NCBI GenBank assembly: GCA_964503125.1
Contig: CAZCZE010000068.1
Span: 28,057-92,056 of the forward strand
DNA length: 64,000 nucleotides
Direction: 5' to 3'
Source of the DNA: FEN-1219 sp964503125
Lineage (GTDB): Bacteria > Pseudomonadota > Gammaproteobacteria > Steroidobacterales > Rariloculaceae
Position 1 is the stretch's first letter, and every line of letters starts with the position of its first letter. The notes beneath the pieces are model-generated. The model did not search any database and was not told the origin of the DNA. It saw nothing but the letters and a program-made list of their open reading frames with translations. Shown piece after piece: positions 1-8,113 of the stretch. A program made the translations under genes and the position numbers.

Positions 1-87
1 TGCCAGCAGAGTGAGTAACGTCGAGCGGCGGATGGCGGCGCGCATGGACATTCGAATTCCCCCAGTGACCGATTCGTATAATAGAGA

Positions 88-516
88 ATGCTCGAGCTTA
101 CGCCCATCGGCTACGTGCGCACGTCGCTCGGCAGCAAGGTCGAAGCCGCGCGGCAACCGCGCGCCGGCCGCGGCGCCGCAGGGCGCATCGAGCTACTGCC
201 GGCCCGCAACTTCGAGCACGCGCTCGCGGACCTCGACGCTTGGGACTACATCACGGGTCTCGCCCTGCGCGAGCGCGCCACGGCTACGCTGGCCCTCGGT
301 CCGGAGCCCCACCCCTACCGGCGTATCCGCCGCGAGCAACGCGGGTTCACGCTGGCGGTCAAGGAGTGGCGCTTGCGCTTCGAGGTCTCGGGACGCGCCG
401 CAAGCGTCATCACCGTCGCTTCGGGTTATCGCACGGCGCAGGTCGCGGCGCGCACAGCCGTTGGCGGCGAGCTCGCGGTCCATCGCGAGTTTCCGCGAGC
501 GCTGGAGCGCCACCTC
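88..516 (+). pseudogene. trmO: tRNA m6t6A37 methyltransferase TrmO, internally deleted
   Basis: Residues 1-54 carry the TrmO (TsaA/VirR-like) N-terminus: a PIGYVRTS start, an ARQP motif, a GRIELLP motif and a DLDAWDYI stretch. From about residue 65 the frame jumps to the family's C-terminal domain, with PHPYRRIRR, LAVKEWR, ASGYR and VHREF. The roughly 110 residues that should lie between them, with the SAM-binding ATRSPHRPNPIG region, are missing, although the frame is kept. The frame has no stop near the expected C-terminus and stays open for 1.7 kb antisense into the GGDEF-EAL gene, so the native stop also seems lost. TrmO N6-methylates t6A37 in tRNAs that read ACY codons. Without its SAM site this copy should be inactive. 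A compact functional variant or an assembly deletion cannot be excluded. Confidence 0.6.
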
Positions 517-2943
517 TTAACTGCGGGAGACCGCGGGGACGATGGGCACGGGCAGCGGCACCACGGCCGCGCGGCCGCTGGCGCGGCGCTGCGCAATCCA
601 GGCGAGGAACTGCTCCTGCGGAATGGGCTTGCCGATGCCGTAGCCCTGGGCGTGCTCGCAACCGAGAGCTACCAGCCGCGCGATGGTGGCGTCGTTCTCC
701 ACGCCTTCGGCGACGACGTTGAGCTCGAGCTCGTGCGCGAGGCCGATGATGCTGCGCAAGATCGCATCGTCCTTGCCGTCGTGGCTGCTGCCCATGATGA
801 ACGACTTGTCGATCTTGAGCTCGTCGACGGGCAGACGCTTGAGTTGGCCGAGCGCCGAGTGCCCCGTCCCGAAATCATCGATCGAGAGGCGGAAGCCGAG
901 CTCGTGAATGCAGTTCACCACGGCCAGCGACTTCTGCACGTTGTGCATGATGGCGCTCTCGGTCACCTCGAGAGTGAGCGTGTGCGGCGCGAGCTTGTGC
1001 TTCTGCGTGAGCTCGAGCAGGAAGTAGGGCAAATACTCGTCGGTCAAGTCGTCGACCGAGATGTTCACGGCCACGGTGAGCATGACGCCCTGGTTGCGCC
1101 ATGCGGCGCAGCGCGCCACGGCCTCGCGCAGCACCCAGCGCGTGAGGTGCGCGATGCTGCCGGCCTGCTCGATCGCGCCGATGAACGTGTCGGGCATGAG
1201 CAGGCCGAGCTCGTGGTGCTGCCAACGCACGAGCGCCTCGGAGCCGTAGATCTCCCCCGTCTTCAAGTCGAGCTTCGGCTGGAACCACAGGCGCAGGTCG
1301 CCGTTCTGCAGCGCTTGCGGCAAGTCGCCCACGATTCTGACCTGCTGCAGCGAGCGGTCGTCCTGGCCCAAGCGATAGACGGCAGCGGTCTCGTGGCGCG
1401 CGAGCGCGGCGCTGCGCGCGCTCGAGGCGCGGCGGCAGAGCTCGGCGGCATCGCGGCTGTGCTCGGGATAGCAGGCGACACCGCCCGTGACTTGCAGCGA
1501 GATGTTGGCGTTGGCGATGCGCACGCCGGCGCGCAGCGTGTCGGCTTGGCGCTCGATCCAATCGACGGCTTCGCGGGCGTCGCAGCCCGGCAGGCCGATG
1601 ACGAACTCGTGGCCGCTCAAATGACCGAGCACTTCGCCGTCGCCGATGCGCGCGCGCAGTGCCGCGGCCGTGAGCTTGATGACCTCGTCGCCGGCATGGT
1701 GGCCGAGCGACGACACGATGCCGCCGAAGCGATCCAACTCCAGGCTTACGACGGCGAGCGTGCGATTGCGCTCGAGCGCGTCGCGGAGCAGGCTCACGGC
1801 GAGCTCGCGGTTCGGCAGCCCCGAGAGGCTGTCGTGATGCGCTTGATGGAAGATGCGCCGCTCGCGGTCGGCGATCGCATGCTGCATGGCGTTGAAGCTG
1901 CCCGCGAGCTCGCCGAACTCGTCGGCCGTCGGGATGTTGATGGGCTCGGTGTAGACGCCTTCGCGCATGCGCCGTGCGGCGTCCGCGAGATTCTGCACGG
2001 GGCGTGTGACCGTCTTCGCGAGCCAGAACGACCCGCTGATCGCGAGCAGCAGCGCCAGACCCGTGATGGCATAGAGGAAGTTGCGCACGCGGCGGAACGA
2101 GGCCATGGCCTCGGTCTCGGCGAGCTGCATGACGACGTAGAGGCCGCCGCTGTCGGCCGCAAACGGGCGCATGAGCGACAGGTGCGCGCTTTCGCCAACG
2201 CCCGTGCGCTGCGGGTCGGCGTTGCGGGCGTCGAGCCCGTCGATGGCGCCGGCTCGCAGGCCTTCCGGTAGCGTCGAGCTCAGCACGCGCGGCGCGACGC
2301 CCTGCACCGAGACGAACGAGACCTCGAGTCCCGTGAGGCTCGCGAGCTGCGCCGCGAGCGCATCGTCGATCGGAAAACCCAGCATCACCCACGCCACCGT
2401 GGCCGGCGCGCGCAGCGGCACGGTGACCGTCTGGTACGGCACGCCGCCGATGGTGACGACGCGATCGCCCACGTCCCGCTCGAGCTCGTCGACGGGTATG
2501 CTCGGGAAAACCACCGGGCGATCGTAGGCGCTCGCGCTCGCGCTCACGAGCACGTGGCCGTCGAGGTGCAGCAGGGCCGCGACGGGCGCGAGCACGCGGC
2601 TCGCGGCGTTGCGCAGCGCCGAACGGATCGTGGCGTCATCGTTGCCGCTCGTGACGGCCTGCTTGAAGCCGTAGTCCGACACGGCCAGGTTGACCGTGGT
2701 CGACAACTGTTCGGTGCGGTTGCGCCGGTACTCGTCGAGCAGCTGGCCGGCGAGACCCACGGTCCGGGCGGCCTGATCCTCGGCGTTGCGCTCGATGAGG
2801 TCGAGAACCGGGAACAGGGTAACGAGCTGCATCGCGACGACGAGCGCCAACGCGAGCAGCAAGATCCGTTGCCTGAAGCCGAAACGCGCCATTTCTCTGC
2901 GATGGTACGCACTGGGGGGTGGGGGTTGTGTGCGTTCAGTCAC
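517..2943 (-). CDS. membrane GGDEF-EAL signalling protein, degenerate GGDEF, intact EAL
   Basis: An 808-residue inner-membrane c-di-GMP protein. A first membrane helix spans residues 24-46, a periplasmic sensor about 47-284, a second helix 286-308, then HAMP (about 309-362), GGDEF (about 366-525) and EAL (about 540-790). The GGDEF signature reads LSGHEF at 442-447, so cyclase activity is unlikely. The EAL domain keeps EALVRW, VNIS, EVTES, DDFGTG, LKIDKSFI, AEGVE and GYGIGKP, so it should hydrolyse c-di-GMP. The degenerate GGDEF may act as a GTP-sensing regulator, as in other dual proteins. The assigned start is GTG; ATG at 2892 (MARF) is an alternative that leaves the first helix intact. It is divergent from the cupredoxin/porin pair, a combination I recall from other Gammaproteobacteria, which suggests one signalling module. 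Confidence 0.9.
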   Translation of the reverse strand: MTERTQPPPPSAYHRREMARFGFRQRILLLALALVVAMQLVTLFPVLDLIERNAEDQAARTVGLAGQLLDEYRRNRTEQLSTTVNLAVSDYGFKQAVTSGNDDATIRSALRNAASRVLAPVAALLHLDGHVLVSASASAYDRPVVFPSIPVDELERDVGDRVVTIGGVPYQTVTVPLRAPATVAWVMLGFPIDDALAAQLASLTGLEVSFVSVQGVAPRVLSSTLPEGLRAGAIDGLDARNADPQRTGVGESAHLSLMRPFAADSGGLYVVMQLAETEAMASFRRVRNFLYAITGLALLLAISGSFWLAKTVTRPVQNLADAARRMREGVYTEPINIPTADEFGELAGSFNAMQHAIADRERRIFHQAHHDSLSGLPNRELAVSLLRDALERNRTLAVVSLELDRFGGIVSSLGHHAGDEVIKLTAAALRARIGDGEVLGHLSGHEFVIGLPGCDAREAVDWIERQADTLRAGVRIANANISLQVTGGVACYPEHSRDAAELCRRASSARSAALARHETAAVYRLGQDDRSLQQVRIVGDLPQALQNGDLRLWFQPKLDLKTGEIYGSEALVRWQHHELGLLMPDTFIGAIEQAGSIAHLTRWVLREAVARCAAWRNQGVMLTVAVNISVDDLTDEYLPYFLLELTQKHKLAPHTLTLEVTESAIMHNVQKSLAVVNCIHELGFRLSIDDFGTGHSALGQLKRLPVDELKIDKSFIMGSSHDGKDDAILRSIIGLAHELELNVVAEGVENDATIARLVALGCEHAQGYGIGKPIPQEQFLAWIAQRRASGRAAVVPLPVPIVPAVSRS

Positions 2944-3005
2944 GGTTGGCGTGCGGGCCGCCCCCTAACATTCCTACCCATTAGTTTCATAGGGTAACGA
3001 TCCGC

Positions 3006-3680
3006 ATGCCCGGCTCCGCACCCACCAGCTCCCGACGAGCCTGGCTCGGCCTGGCCGCGTTCGCCGTGGCGGGGCCGGTCTGCGCCGGGACGCTCGAGGT
3101 GTCCGTCGCCGACGGCGCGGGCAAACCCATCGAGCGCGTCGCGGTATACGCCACCGCGATCGGCGCCGCGAGCGCACCGGCACGCGCGGCGACGGCCAAG
3201 ATGGATCAGCACGACGAACGTTTCGTGCCGCACCTCCTCGTCGTGCAAACGGGCACCTCGGTGCTGTTCCCGAACAACGACGACGTGAGCCACCACGTTT
3301 ATTCGTTCTCGCCGACCAAGAGCTTCGAGCTCGGCCTCTACAAAGGCCAAGTGCATCCGCCGATCGTGTTCGACGAGCCCGGCATCGTCGTGATCGGCTG
3401 CAACATCCACGACGGCATGCTCGGCTACATCCGCGTCGTCGACACGCCGTACTTCGCGCTCACGAACGAGGAAGGCGTGGCGGTCGTCGAAGGCGTGCCC
3501 GACGGCGCCTACGACGTCGAGGTCTGGACGCCGCGGGCCCGGCAGTCCGACTTGCCGGCCGCGCAGCGCCTTACGATCGAGGGCTCCGTGACGACGGCCG
3601 AGGTTCGCCTCACGGGCCGCTTGCAGCCCGACCACGACCACGGCCACGGCTCATCGAGCTTGTCATGGAAACGCTATTGA
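3006..3680 (+). CDS. exported cupredoxin-like protein (methylamine utilization family)
   Basis: A 224-residue exported protein with a Tat-like leader (SRRAWLG followed by a hydrophobic run to about residue 27). The fold looks like plastocyanin/cupredoxin. Likely type-1 copper ligands are His96 or His97 in DVSHHVYSF, Cys132 and His135 in GCNIHDG, and Met138. Genes of this sort are usually annotated as methylamine utilization proteins, but no methylamine dehydrogenase is present, so that name should not be read as a pathway. The C-terminus ends in a His/Asp/Gly-rich stretch (DHDHGHG) that could bind metal. It overlaps the following porin-like gene by 16 nt and is divergent from the GGDEF-EAL gene, which suggests co-transcription and a shared role in periplasmic copper or redox sensing. 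Confidence 0.8.
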   Translation: MPGSAPTSSRRAWLGLAAFAVAGPVCAGTLEVSVADGAGKPIERVAVYATAIGAASAPARAATAKMDQHDERFVPHLLVVQTGTSVLFPNNDDVSHHVYSFSPTKSFELGLYKGQVHPPIVFDEPGIVVIGCNIHDGMLGYIRVVDTPYFALTNEEGVAVVEGVPDGAYDVEVWTPRARQSDLPAAQRLTIEGSVTTAEVRLTGRLQPDHDHGHGSSSLSWKRY

Positions 3681-4945
3681 GCCCGCGGGCGCTGCTCGCG
3701 CCGCTCGCGCTCGCGTTCGCCGTCGCCGGCAGTGCCGCCGCGCAGAGCGACCGTCACGAGTTCTACGTGGACGCGTCGGCCGTGTTCGTTTCTGCCTCGT
3801 CCGACCTCGCGGCTTGGCCCGAGGGCGGATTCAGCAAGCTGCGGCACACGGACGACGGCCTCACGGGCCTGCGGGTGTTCGCCGAGTACCACGGCCGCCT
3901 CACGCCGACGCTGGGCGCGCACGTCATCGCCGACTACGTCGACGACGCCTCTCCCGGCGTCGATCTCACCGAAGCCTACGTCGATTGGCGCCCGATTCCG
4001 CGCTCGCGCAATCAGCAGCAATGGCGCTTCGGCATGTTCTACCCGCCGCTGTCGCTCGAGAACGGCGAGCGCGGCTGGCAGAGCCCGTTCACCTACTCCT
4101 ACTCGGCGATCAACACCTGGCTTGGCGAAGAGATCCGTCCCATCGGCGCCGAGTGGTCGCTGCGCCGCCGCCTCGAGGCGCTTGGGCTGGCGCACGAGCT
4201 GCGCGCTTTCGCCGCGGGGTTCTATGGCAACGATCCCGCGGCCACGTTGCTCTTCTATCGCGGCTGGTCGTTGCACGACCGGCAGACGCGTCTCAACGAT
4301 CGCCTCGACATCCCGCCGATCCCGTTCACGACGAGCCCGCAGCGGCTCGAGCCGTTCACGGAGACCGACCATCGCCCCGGGGTCTACGGCGGCGTCGAGT
4401 GGCGGTACGCGCGCCGCGTGCTCGTGCAACTGGCGCGTTACGACAATCGTGCCGAGCCGTATTCGTTCTCCGCGGGCCAATGGGGCTGGCGCACCGATTT
4501 CAATCACGTCGCGGTGCAGGTGAGCTTGCCCGCCGAGCTCGGCCTCGTCGCGCAGTGGATGGACGGAGCGACTGATTGGGTCATCCTCGCGCAACCGAAC
4601 GGCACTTTGCACCCGCTGTCGCGGTTGGTGGAGGACGAGTTCGAGTCGCGCTTCGTGATGCTGACGCGCAAGTTCGGCGCGGCGCAGCGGCTCGCCGTGC
4701 GCTACGACACGTTCTCGACGGACCGTCCCGGCGCAGTGCCCGCGCTGCACTCCGACGGCGGCCACGCCTGGACCGTGAGCTATCGCTTCGAGCCGACCGA
4801 GCGGTGGAGCGGCGGCGTCGAATGGCTCCGCATCGACTCCCGGCGCGACCTACTACCGATGTTCTACGCCACAGCGCCCGCGCACAGCGAGGAGCAGCTC
4901 AGGCTCCAGCTCTCGTTGCGCCTCGGCGGCCCGTTCCGCCGCTAG
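3665..4945 (+). CDS. outer-membrane beta-barrel porin-like protein
   Basis: A 426-residue protein with a signal peptide ending near residue 26 (AGSAAAQ). Alternating amphipathic strands rich in Tyr, Trp and Arg follow, typical of an outer-membrane barrel, and the last strand (LRLQLSLRLGG) is close to the C-terminus. I do not recognise a substrate-specific porin family. It overlaps the cupredoxin gene by 16 nt and so is probably translated with it. Its end overlaps the convergent CMD-like gene by 4 nt. The divergent GGDEF-EAL gene suggests a three-component surface-sensing unit, which is inference from gene order only. Confidence 0.7.
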   Translation: METLLSPRALLAPLALAFAVAGSAAAQSDRHEFYVDASAVFVSASSDLAAWPEGGFSKLRHTDDGLTGLRVFAEYHGRLTPTLGAHVIADYVDDASPGVDLTEAYVDWRPIPRSRNQQQWRFGMFYPPLSLENGERGWQSPFTYSYSAINTWLGEEIRPIGAEWSLRRRLEALGLAHELRAFAAGFYGNDPAATLLFYRGWSLHDRQTRLNDRLDIPPIPFTTSPQRLEPFTETDHRPGVYGGVEWRYARRVLVQLARYDNRAEPYSFSAGQWGWRTDFNHVAVQVSLPAELGLVAQWMDGATDWVILAQPNGTLHPLSRLVEDEFESRFVMLTRKFGAAQRLAVRYDTFSTDRPGAVPALHSDGGHAWTVSYRFEPTERWSGGVEWLRIDSRRDLLPMFYATAPAHSEEQLRLQLSLRLGGPFRR

Positions 4946-5577
4946 CGCTCGAGCGGCGGCAGCAGCGCTTCTCGCCCCGGCGGCAGGTGCTGATCGACGG
5001 CGTTGAGCATGATGCCGACGCGCAGGTAGTCGCCCATGATCGACATGAGGTCGACCGTGTGTTGACGGCCGAAGTGGCCCACCATCTTGGCCCAGAGCTC
5101 GCTGCTCACGCGGTGCTCGCGCAGCAGCGTGCGGCCGAACGTGATGAGCGTCGCGTCCTGGTCGTCGAGCCCCGCGACGTCGCGGTCGTACTTGACGACG
5201 TCGATCACGTGCTGCTCGAGCCCCTGCCTGAGTCCCGCGGGCTCGTGCGCGGCCCATTCGTATTGCTGGTCGATCTCGCGTGCGGCGATGAGCACCGCGA
5301 GCTGGAAGAGCCGCGGGCCGACGGGGCTGTTCGTGCCCGTGGGCACGCCCAAGGAACGGTCGCGCGGGCTGTAGACCGTGATGTGCGTGGGGCCGGGGCC
5401 CGGCGTGAAATTCTCGCGCGCCGCGAGCAGGCGTCGCCCTTCCTCGTCGAGATCCTCGGGCGTGACCGGCGGCAGCCGCGAGAGCGTGACGGGATGGATG
5501 TCGGGCGGCAGTGAGGTTTGAGCCGCGGCGATGGCGGGAAACGCGGCGAGCAGGGCGGCGACTATGGCGATTCTCAT
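4942..5577 (-). CDS. exported carboxymuconolactone decarboxylase-like protein
   Basis: A 211-residue protein with a cleavable signal peptide (residues 1-19, ending AIAAAQ). The helical domain resembles the CMD/AhpD fold, with the EWAAHEP motif and the FGRTLLREHRVS stretch seen in that family. The CxxC or CxxxH redox centre of AhpD-type enzymes is absent, so peroxidase activity is unlikely. Export is unusual for the fold. ATG at 5577 begins directly with the leader. It is convergent with, and overlaps by 4 nt, the porin-like gene. The substrate is unknown. Confidence 0.75.
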   Translation of the reverse strand: MRIAIVAALLAAFPAIAAAQTSLPPDIHPVTLSRLPPVTPEDLDEEGRRLLAARENFTPGPGPTHITVYSPRDRSLGVPTGTNSPVGPRLFQLAVLIAAREIDQQYEWAAHEPAGLRQGLEQHVIDVVKYDRDVAGLDDQDATLITFGRTLLREHRVSSELWAKMVGHFGRQHTVDLMSIMGDYLRVGIMLNAVDQHLPPGREALLPPLER

Positions 5578-5899
5578 TGGAGCGATCTCCCCCGATGTGG
5601 CGACGCTGGAGGTTCAGCCTAGCAAGGCCGCACTCGGTCCGACACGGCTGCGGAGTCGATCGGCTGCTTCTGGCATAAATGACTGAATGTTATTAGAAAA
5701 ACGAGGGCGAGCTGCTATTGAAGGCGCTCGATCACGCCGTGGCCGGCGGCGAGGTCGCTATGGGCGTCGAGCCCGACGTGGTCGCGGAACACAAGGGCAC
5801 TGGTCGCGGTGGCGCGGGCCTATCTCGACGGCGGGACCGCAGAAGAGGGCGGGTCGAACGCCGATCACTATCAAGTCGTCGTGCACGTCGACGAGAAAT

Positions 5900-5913
5900 C
5901 CCTCCGCGGAGGG
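5900..5913. repeat. CCCTCCGCGGAGGG palindrome, copy 1
   Basis: A perfect 14-bp palindrome inside the DUF222-HNH relic, where it encodes the SLRGG segment. Further perfect copies lie at 5982-5995, 35518-35531 and 55398-55411, and a one-base variant lies at 54967-54980. Confidence 0.8.
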
Positions 5914-5980
5914 GCGGGGCACGCGGATCTGCCGATCGAGACGATAGGACCGAGGATTTCGTCGACGACTCGGGCGAGAG

Positions 5981-5996
5981 TCCCTCCGCGGAGGGA
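5981..5996. repeat. CCCTCCGCGGAGGG palindrome, copy 2 (extended to 16 bp)
   Basis: The palindrome is extended by one base on each side (TCCCTCCGCGGAGGGA). It lies in the C-terminal piece of the HNH relic, where it encodes PSAEG. Confidence 0.8.
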
Positions 5997-6052
5997 TTTG
6001 GCACTACGATGGTGCAGGAGCCTCAGGCGGTGTACCGCGTGACCCCTGCCCG

Positions 6053-6433
6053 CTATTCCGTCGGCAGCTCGACGCTGTAGGTTAAGGCCCTGCCGTCGGC
6101 GAGCGTGGCCTGCAGCAGGATGCCGCCGGGCTCGCCGTTGCGCAGCGGGCCGAACGTCAGCGTAATCCGGTCGCTCGGGTTGAACGTGCGCTTGGTGAAA
6201 CCCCAGCGAGTGAGCACGCCCGGGCTCGACATCTCGATCGACCACGTTTTCGCCGCCTCGTCGACGACCGTGAGGTAGCAGTGCGGGTTCACCCAGCGGA
6301 ACTCGACGACCTCGGCCGCGATCGTGAGCGGCGCACCGCGGTCGTACATGCTCGTCGAATGGTGCGCGGGCGCGGGCGCCGCGGCCAGGAGCGCGGTGGC
6401 CGTGGCGATGAGCATTGGTCGATTGCCGTTCAT
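6053..6433 (-). CDS. DUF6152 family exported protein
   Basis: A 126-residue protein with a signal peptide ending at about residue 21 (APAPAHH). The diagnostic HHSTSMYD after the cleavage site, the VEFRWVNPHCYL segment and the C-terminal LADGRALTY mark it as DUF6152, a small periplasmic beta-rich family of unknown function. A longer upstream frame exists, but ATG at 6433 starts the leader directly. It lies 13 bp after the GDTLVVE-family gene on the same strand, so the two are probably co-transcribed. A second DUF6152 gene at 55.5 kb has the same partner type. Confidence 0.85.
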   Translation of the reverse strand: MNGNRPMLIATATALLAAAPAPAHHSTSMYDRGAPLTIAAEVVEFRWVNPHCYLTVVDEAAKTWSIEMSSPGVLTRWGFTKRTFNPSDRITLTFGPLRNGEPGGILLQATLADGRALTYSVELPTE

Positions 6434-6446
6434 GCGTACACCTGCA

Positions 6447-7265
6447 TCAGCGACCGAGCGGCACACTGCCGTCGTCGGTCGCCCCCGTGTCCTCGAACAC
6501 GGCGTTGCCGTGCTCGTCAACGCTCTCGATGAGCTGACCCTGCACGCATTGCCCTTCGACGATGTCATAGAGAGCGCCGCGCCGGCGCACCCAGCGGCGC
6601 GTCGTCGTCCACGGCTCGGTGAGAACCTTGGGTGCCGTGATCGTGAGCTCGACGACGAGCGTCTCGGCATCCGCGAGCCCGATGCGCTCGACGATCTGCA
6701 TGCCGCCGTTGTTCGGAATGCCGACACCCTCGCTGAGCGCGATAAAGGCCTGCGGAATGAGGCCGACCGTGTCGACGACGAGCGTGTCGCTGTCCCAACG
6801 CCCGATCGAGTGGCCGTGAATGGTGAGGTCGGGGTCCAGAGGGTGCGCTCGTCCGTCGGTGTAGATGCGCCGCAAGCGGTTGCCGTCGCCCTCGCCGAGC
6901 ATCGTGACGCGTCCCGGCATGAGCAGGATCTCCATCGCGTTGTGCGTGATGAGCATCCAGCTCGGCATGCCGTGCGGCAGGCAATGGTCGAGCACGAGCT
7001 TCGGCCGGCCGGCGCGATCCTCGGCGAATAGGAAATCGATCTGCGCTTTGGCCGTGGCCGTCCAAGGCGGGAGCTCGGAGCGCTCCTTGCGCCGCTGGTC
7101 GGCGACGTCGGGCAACCAAACGCCGCTCAAGTCGGGCAGCTCGGCGAGCGCGGCCCAGTCGGCGGCCGCAGGCTGCGTGCCCGCGGGCGCGGTCACGACG
7201 GAAGCACCGAGGGCGGCGACGACGCCGCGAGCAGCGACCAGCCAGAGGATGCGGGAGTCGAGCAC
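6447..7265 (-). CDS. exported GDTLVVE-family protein of unknown function
   Basis: A 272-residue protein with an N-terminal hydrophobic leader. Near residue 45 it has the DLSGVWLPD opening, then a Cys/Pro segment (LDHCLPHGMP), and the core GRWDSDTLVVDT, followed by a conserved Cys near the C-terminus (EGQCVQG). The same core appears in the proteins at 24.4, 43.1 and 55.9-57.5 kb, twice in the last one. I know this as a family of uncharacterised exported proteins often found beside DUF6152 genes, and no reaction is established. It is the first gene of a two-gene unit with DUF6152. Confidence 0.7.
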   Translation of the reverse strand: MLDSRILWLVAARGVVAALGASVVTAPAGTQPAAADWAALAELPDLSGVWLPDVADQRRKERSELPPWTATAKAQIDFLFAEDRAGRPKLVLDHCLPHGMPSWMLITHNAMEILLMPGRVTMLGEGDGNRLRRIYTDGRAHPLDPDLTIHGHSIGRWDSDTLVVDTVGLIPQAFIALSEGVGIPNNGGMQIVERIGLADAETLVVELTITAPKVLTEPWTTTRRWVRRRGALYDIVEGQCVQGQLIESVDEHGNAVFEDTGATDDGSVPLGR

Positions 7266-7357
7266 GGGGCTAGTCTAGCCGAACGACCTGCGCCGGGGCA
7301 CCGAGCGCATGCCGCTGCGCGCCGCGTTATCCTTGGGCACCCAATACGGAGCCGCTC

Positions 7358-7990
7358 ATGGCGAAGATGCTCTTGTTCGGCGAGCCCGGCTGGGGCTCGG
7401 CGATCGTCGAGGCGCAGCTCGACTGGTACGGAATCGAGTTCGAGCTCGAGCGCGTCGGCAATCTGTTCAAGTCGGCCGAGGCTCGGCAACGCCTCAAGGC
7501 CGTGAACCCGCTCGCGCAAATCCCCACGCTCGTGCTCGCCGATGGCAGCGTGCTCACCGAGAGCGCCGCGATCACGCTGCTGCTGGCCGAGAAGATGGGT
7601 CAGGACTCGCTCGTGCCGAGCGCGAACGATCCGCAGCGTGCGGCTTTCTTACGCTGGCTCGTCTTCACCGTCGCCAATGTCTACCCGACGTACACCTACG
7701 GCGACGACCCGTCGCGCTTCGTCGCCGGCGACGAGGCTCAGAAGTCGTTCAAGGACCACGTCGATGCGTATCGCAACACGCTCTATGGCGTGCTCGAGAC
7801 CGTGGCCGGCGCGCCGTGGTTTCTCGGTGAGCGTTTCTCGGCGCTCGACATCTACGTCTGCGCAATGAGCCGCTGGCGCCCGAAGCGGCCGTGGTTCGCC
7901 GAGCACGCGCCGAAGCTCGCCGCGATTGCGACGCGCACCGAGCAGGTGCCGAAGCTCGAGGCGGTCTGGCGTCGCAACCAGCTGCCGTGA
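7358..7990 (+). CDS. glutathione S-transferase family protein
   Basis: A 210-residue cytosolic protein. It has a thioredoxin-like N-terminal domain (residues 1-80, with NPLAQIPTLVLADG including the cis-Pro loop and LTESAAITLLLAEK) and an all-helical C-terminal domain (about 90-205) with the FLGERFSALDIYV motif typical of GST N-capping boxes. The length is normal for the family. The catalytic Ser/Cys/Tyr is not obvious in the GEPGWGS loop. It stands alone, divergent from the GDTLVVE gene. The substrate is unknown. Confidence 0.85.
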   Translation: MAKMLLFGEPGWGSAIVEAQLDWYGIEFELERVGNLFKSAEARQRLKAVNPLAQIPTLVLADGSVLTESAAITLLLAEKMGQDSLVPSANDPQRAAFLRWLVFTVANVYPTYTYGDDPSRFVAGDEAQKSFKDHVDAYRNTLYGVLETVAGAPWFLGERFSALDIYVCAMSRWRPKRPWFAEHAPKLAAIATRTEQVPKLEAVWRRNQLP

Positions 7991-8113
7991 AGCGAGGCGG
8001 TGCAGTGCTCGAAGGGGGGTGCCGCATCGCCACCGCGACGCCACCCGTCGCTGTACGGGCGATCTGCGCGGCCGTCGCTACGCGCTAGGTGTGAGCTTCG
8101 ACCTCTGGATGCG

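Larger units (their letters stand above)
5697..6052 (+). pseudogene. decayed DUF222 / HNH endonuclease gene (relic)
   Basis: Three pieces in different frames match the intact DUF222-HNH protein at 54.2-55.5 kb. About 5703-5775 encodes GELLLKALDHAV, matching GELVMQAIERAL. About 5797-5945 encodes ALVAVARAYLDGG, then YQVVVHVDEKSLRGGAG and LPIET. About 5952-6050 encodes ESPSAEGFGT and AVYRV, matching the C-terminal tail. The HNH zinc-finger segment between the last two pieces is deleted, and at least one frameshift is present. The relic runs into the 3' end of the convergent DUF6152 gene, the same arrangement as the intact copy. It also carries two copies of the CCCTCCGCGGAGGG palindrome. Confidence 0.8.

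Noticed and set aside
514..2271. Long plus-strand open frame continuing from the trmO remnant
   Set aside because: It is antisense to a clear GGDEF-EAL gene and has Arg/Ala/Val-rich composition without any domain. The open frame is a by-product of high GC.
3006..3680. Methylamine catabolism as a pathway
   Set aside because: The family name suggests it, but no methylamine dehydrogenase or mau genes are present; only a cupredoxin fold is supported.
7991..8113. Short open frames after the GST gene
   Set aside because: They are short, without ribosome sites or motifs, and lie in a 123-bp gap between convergent genes.
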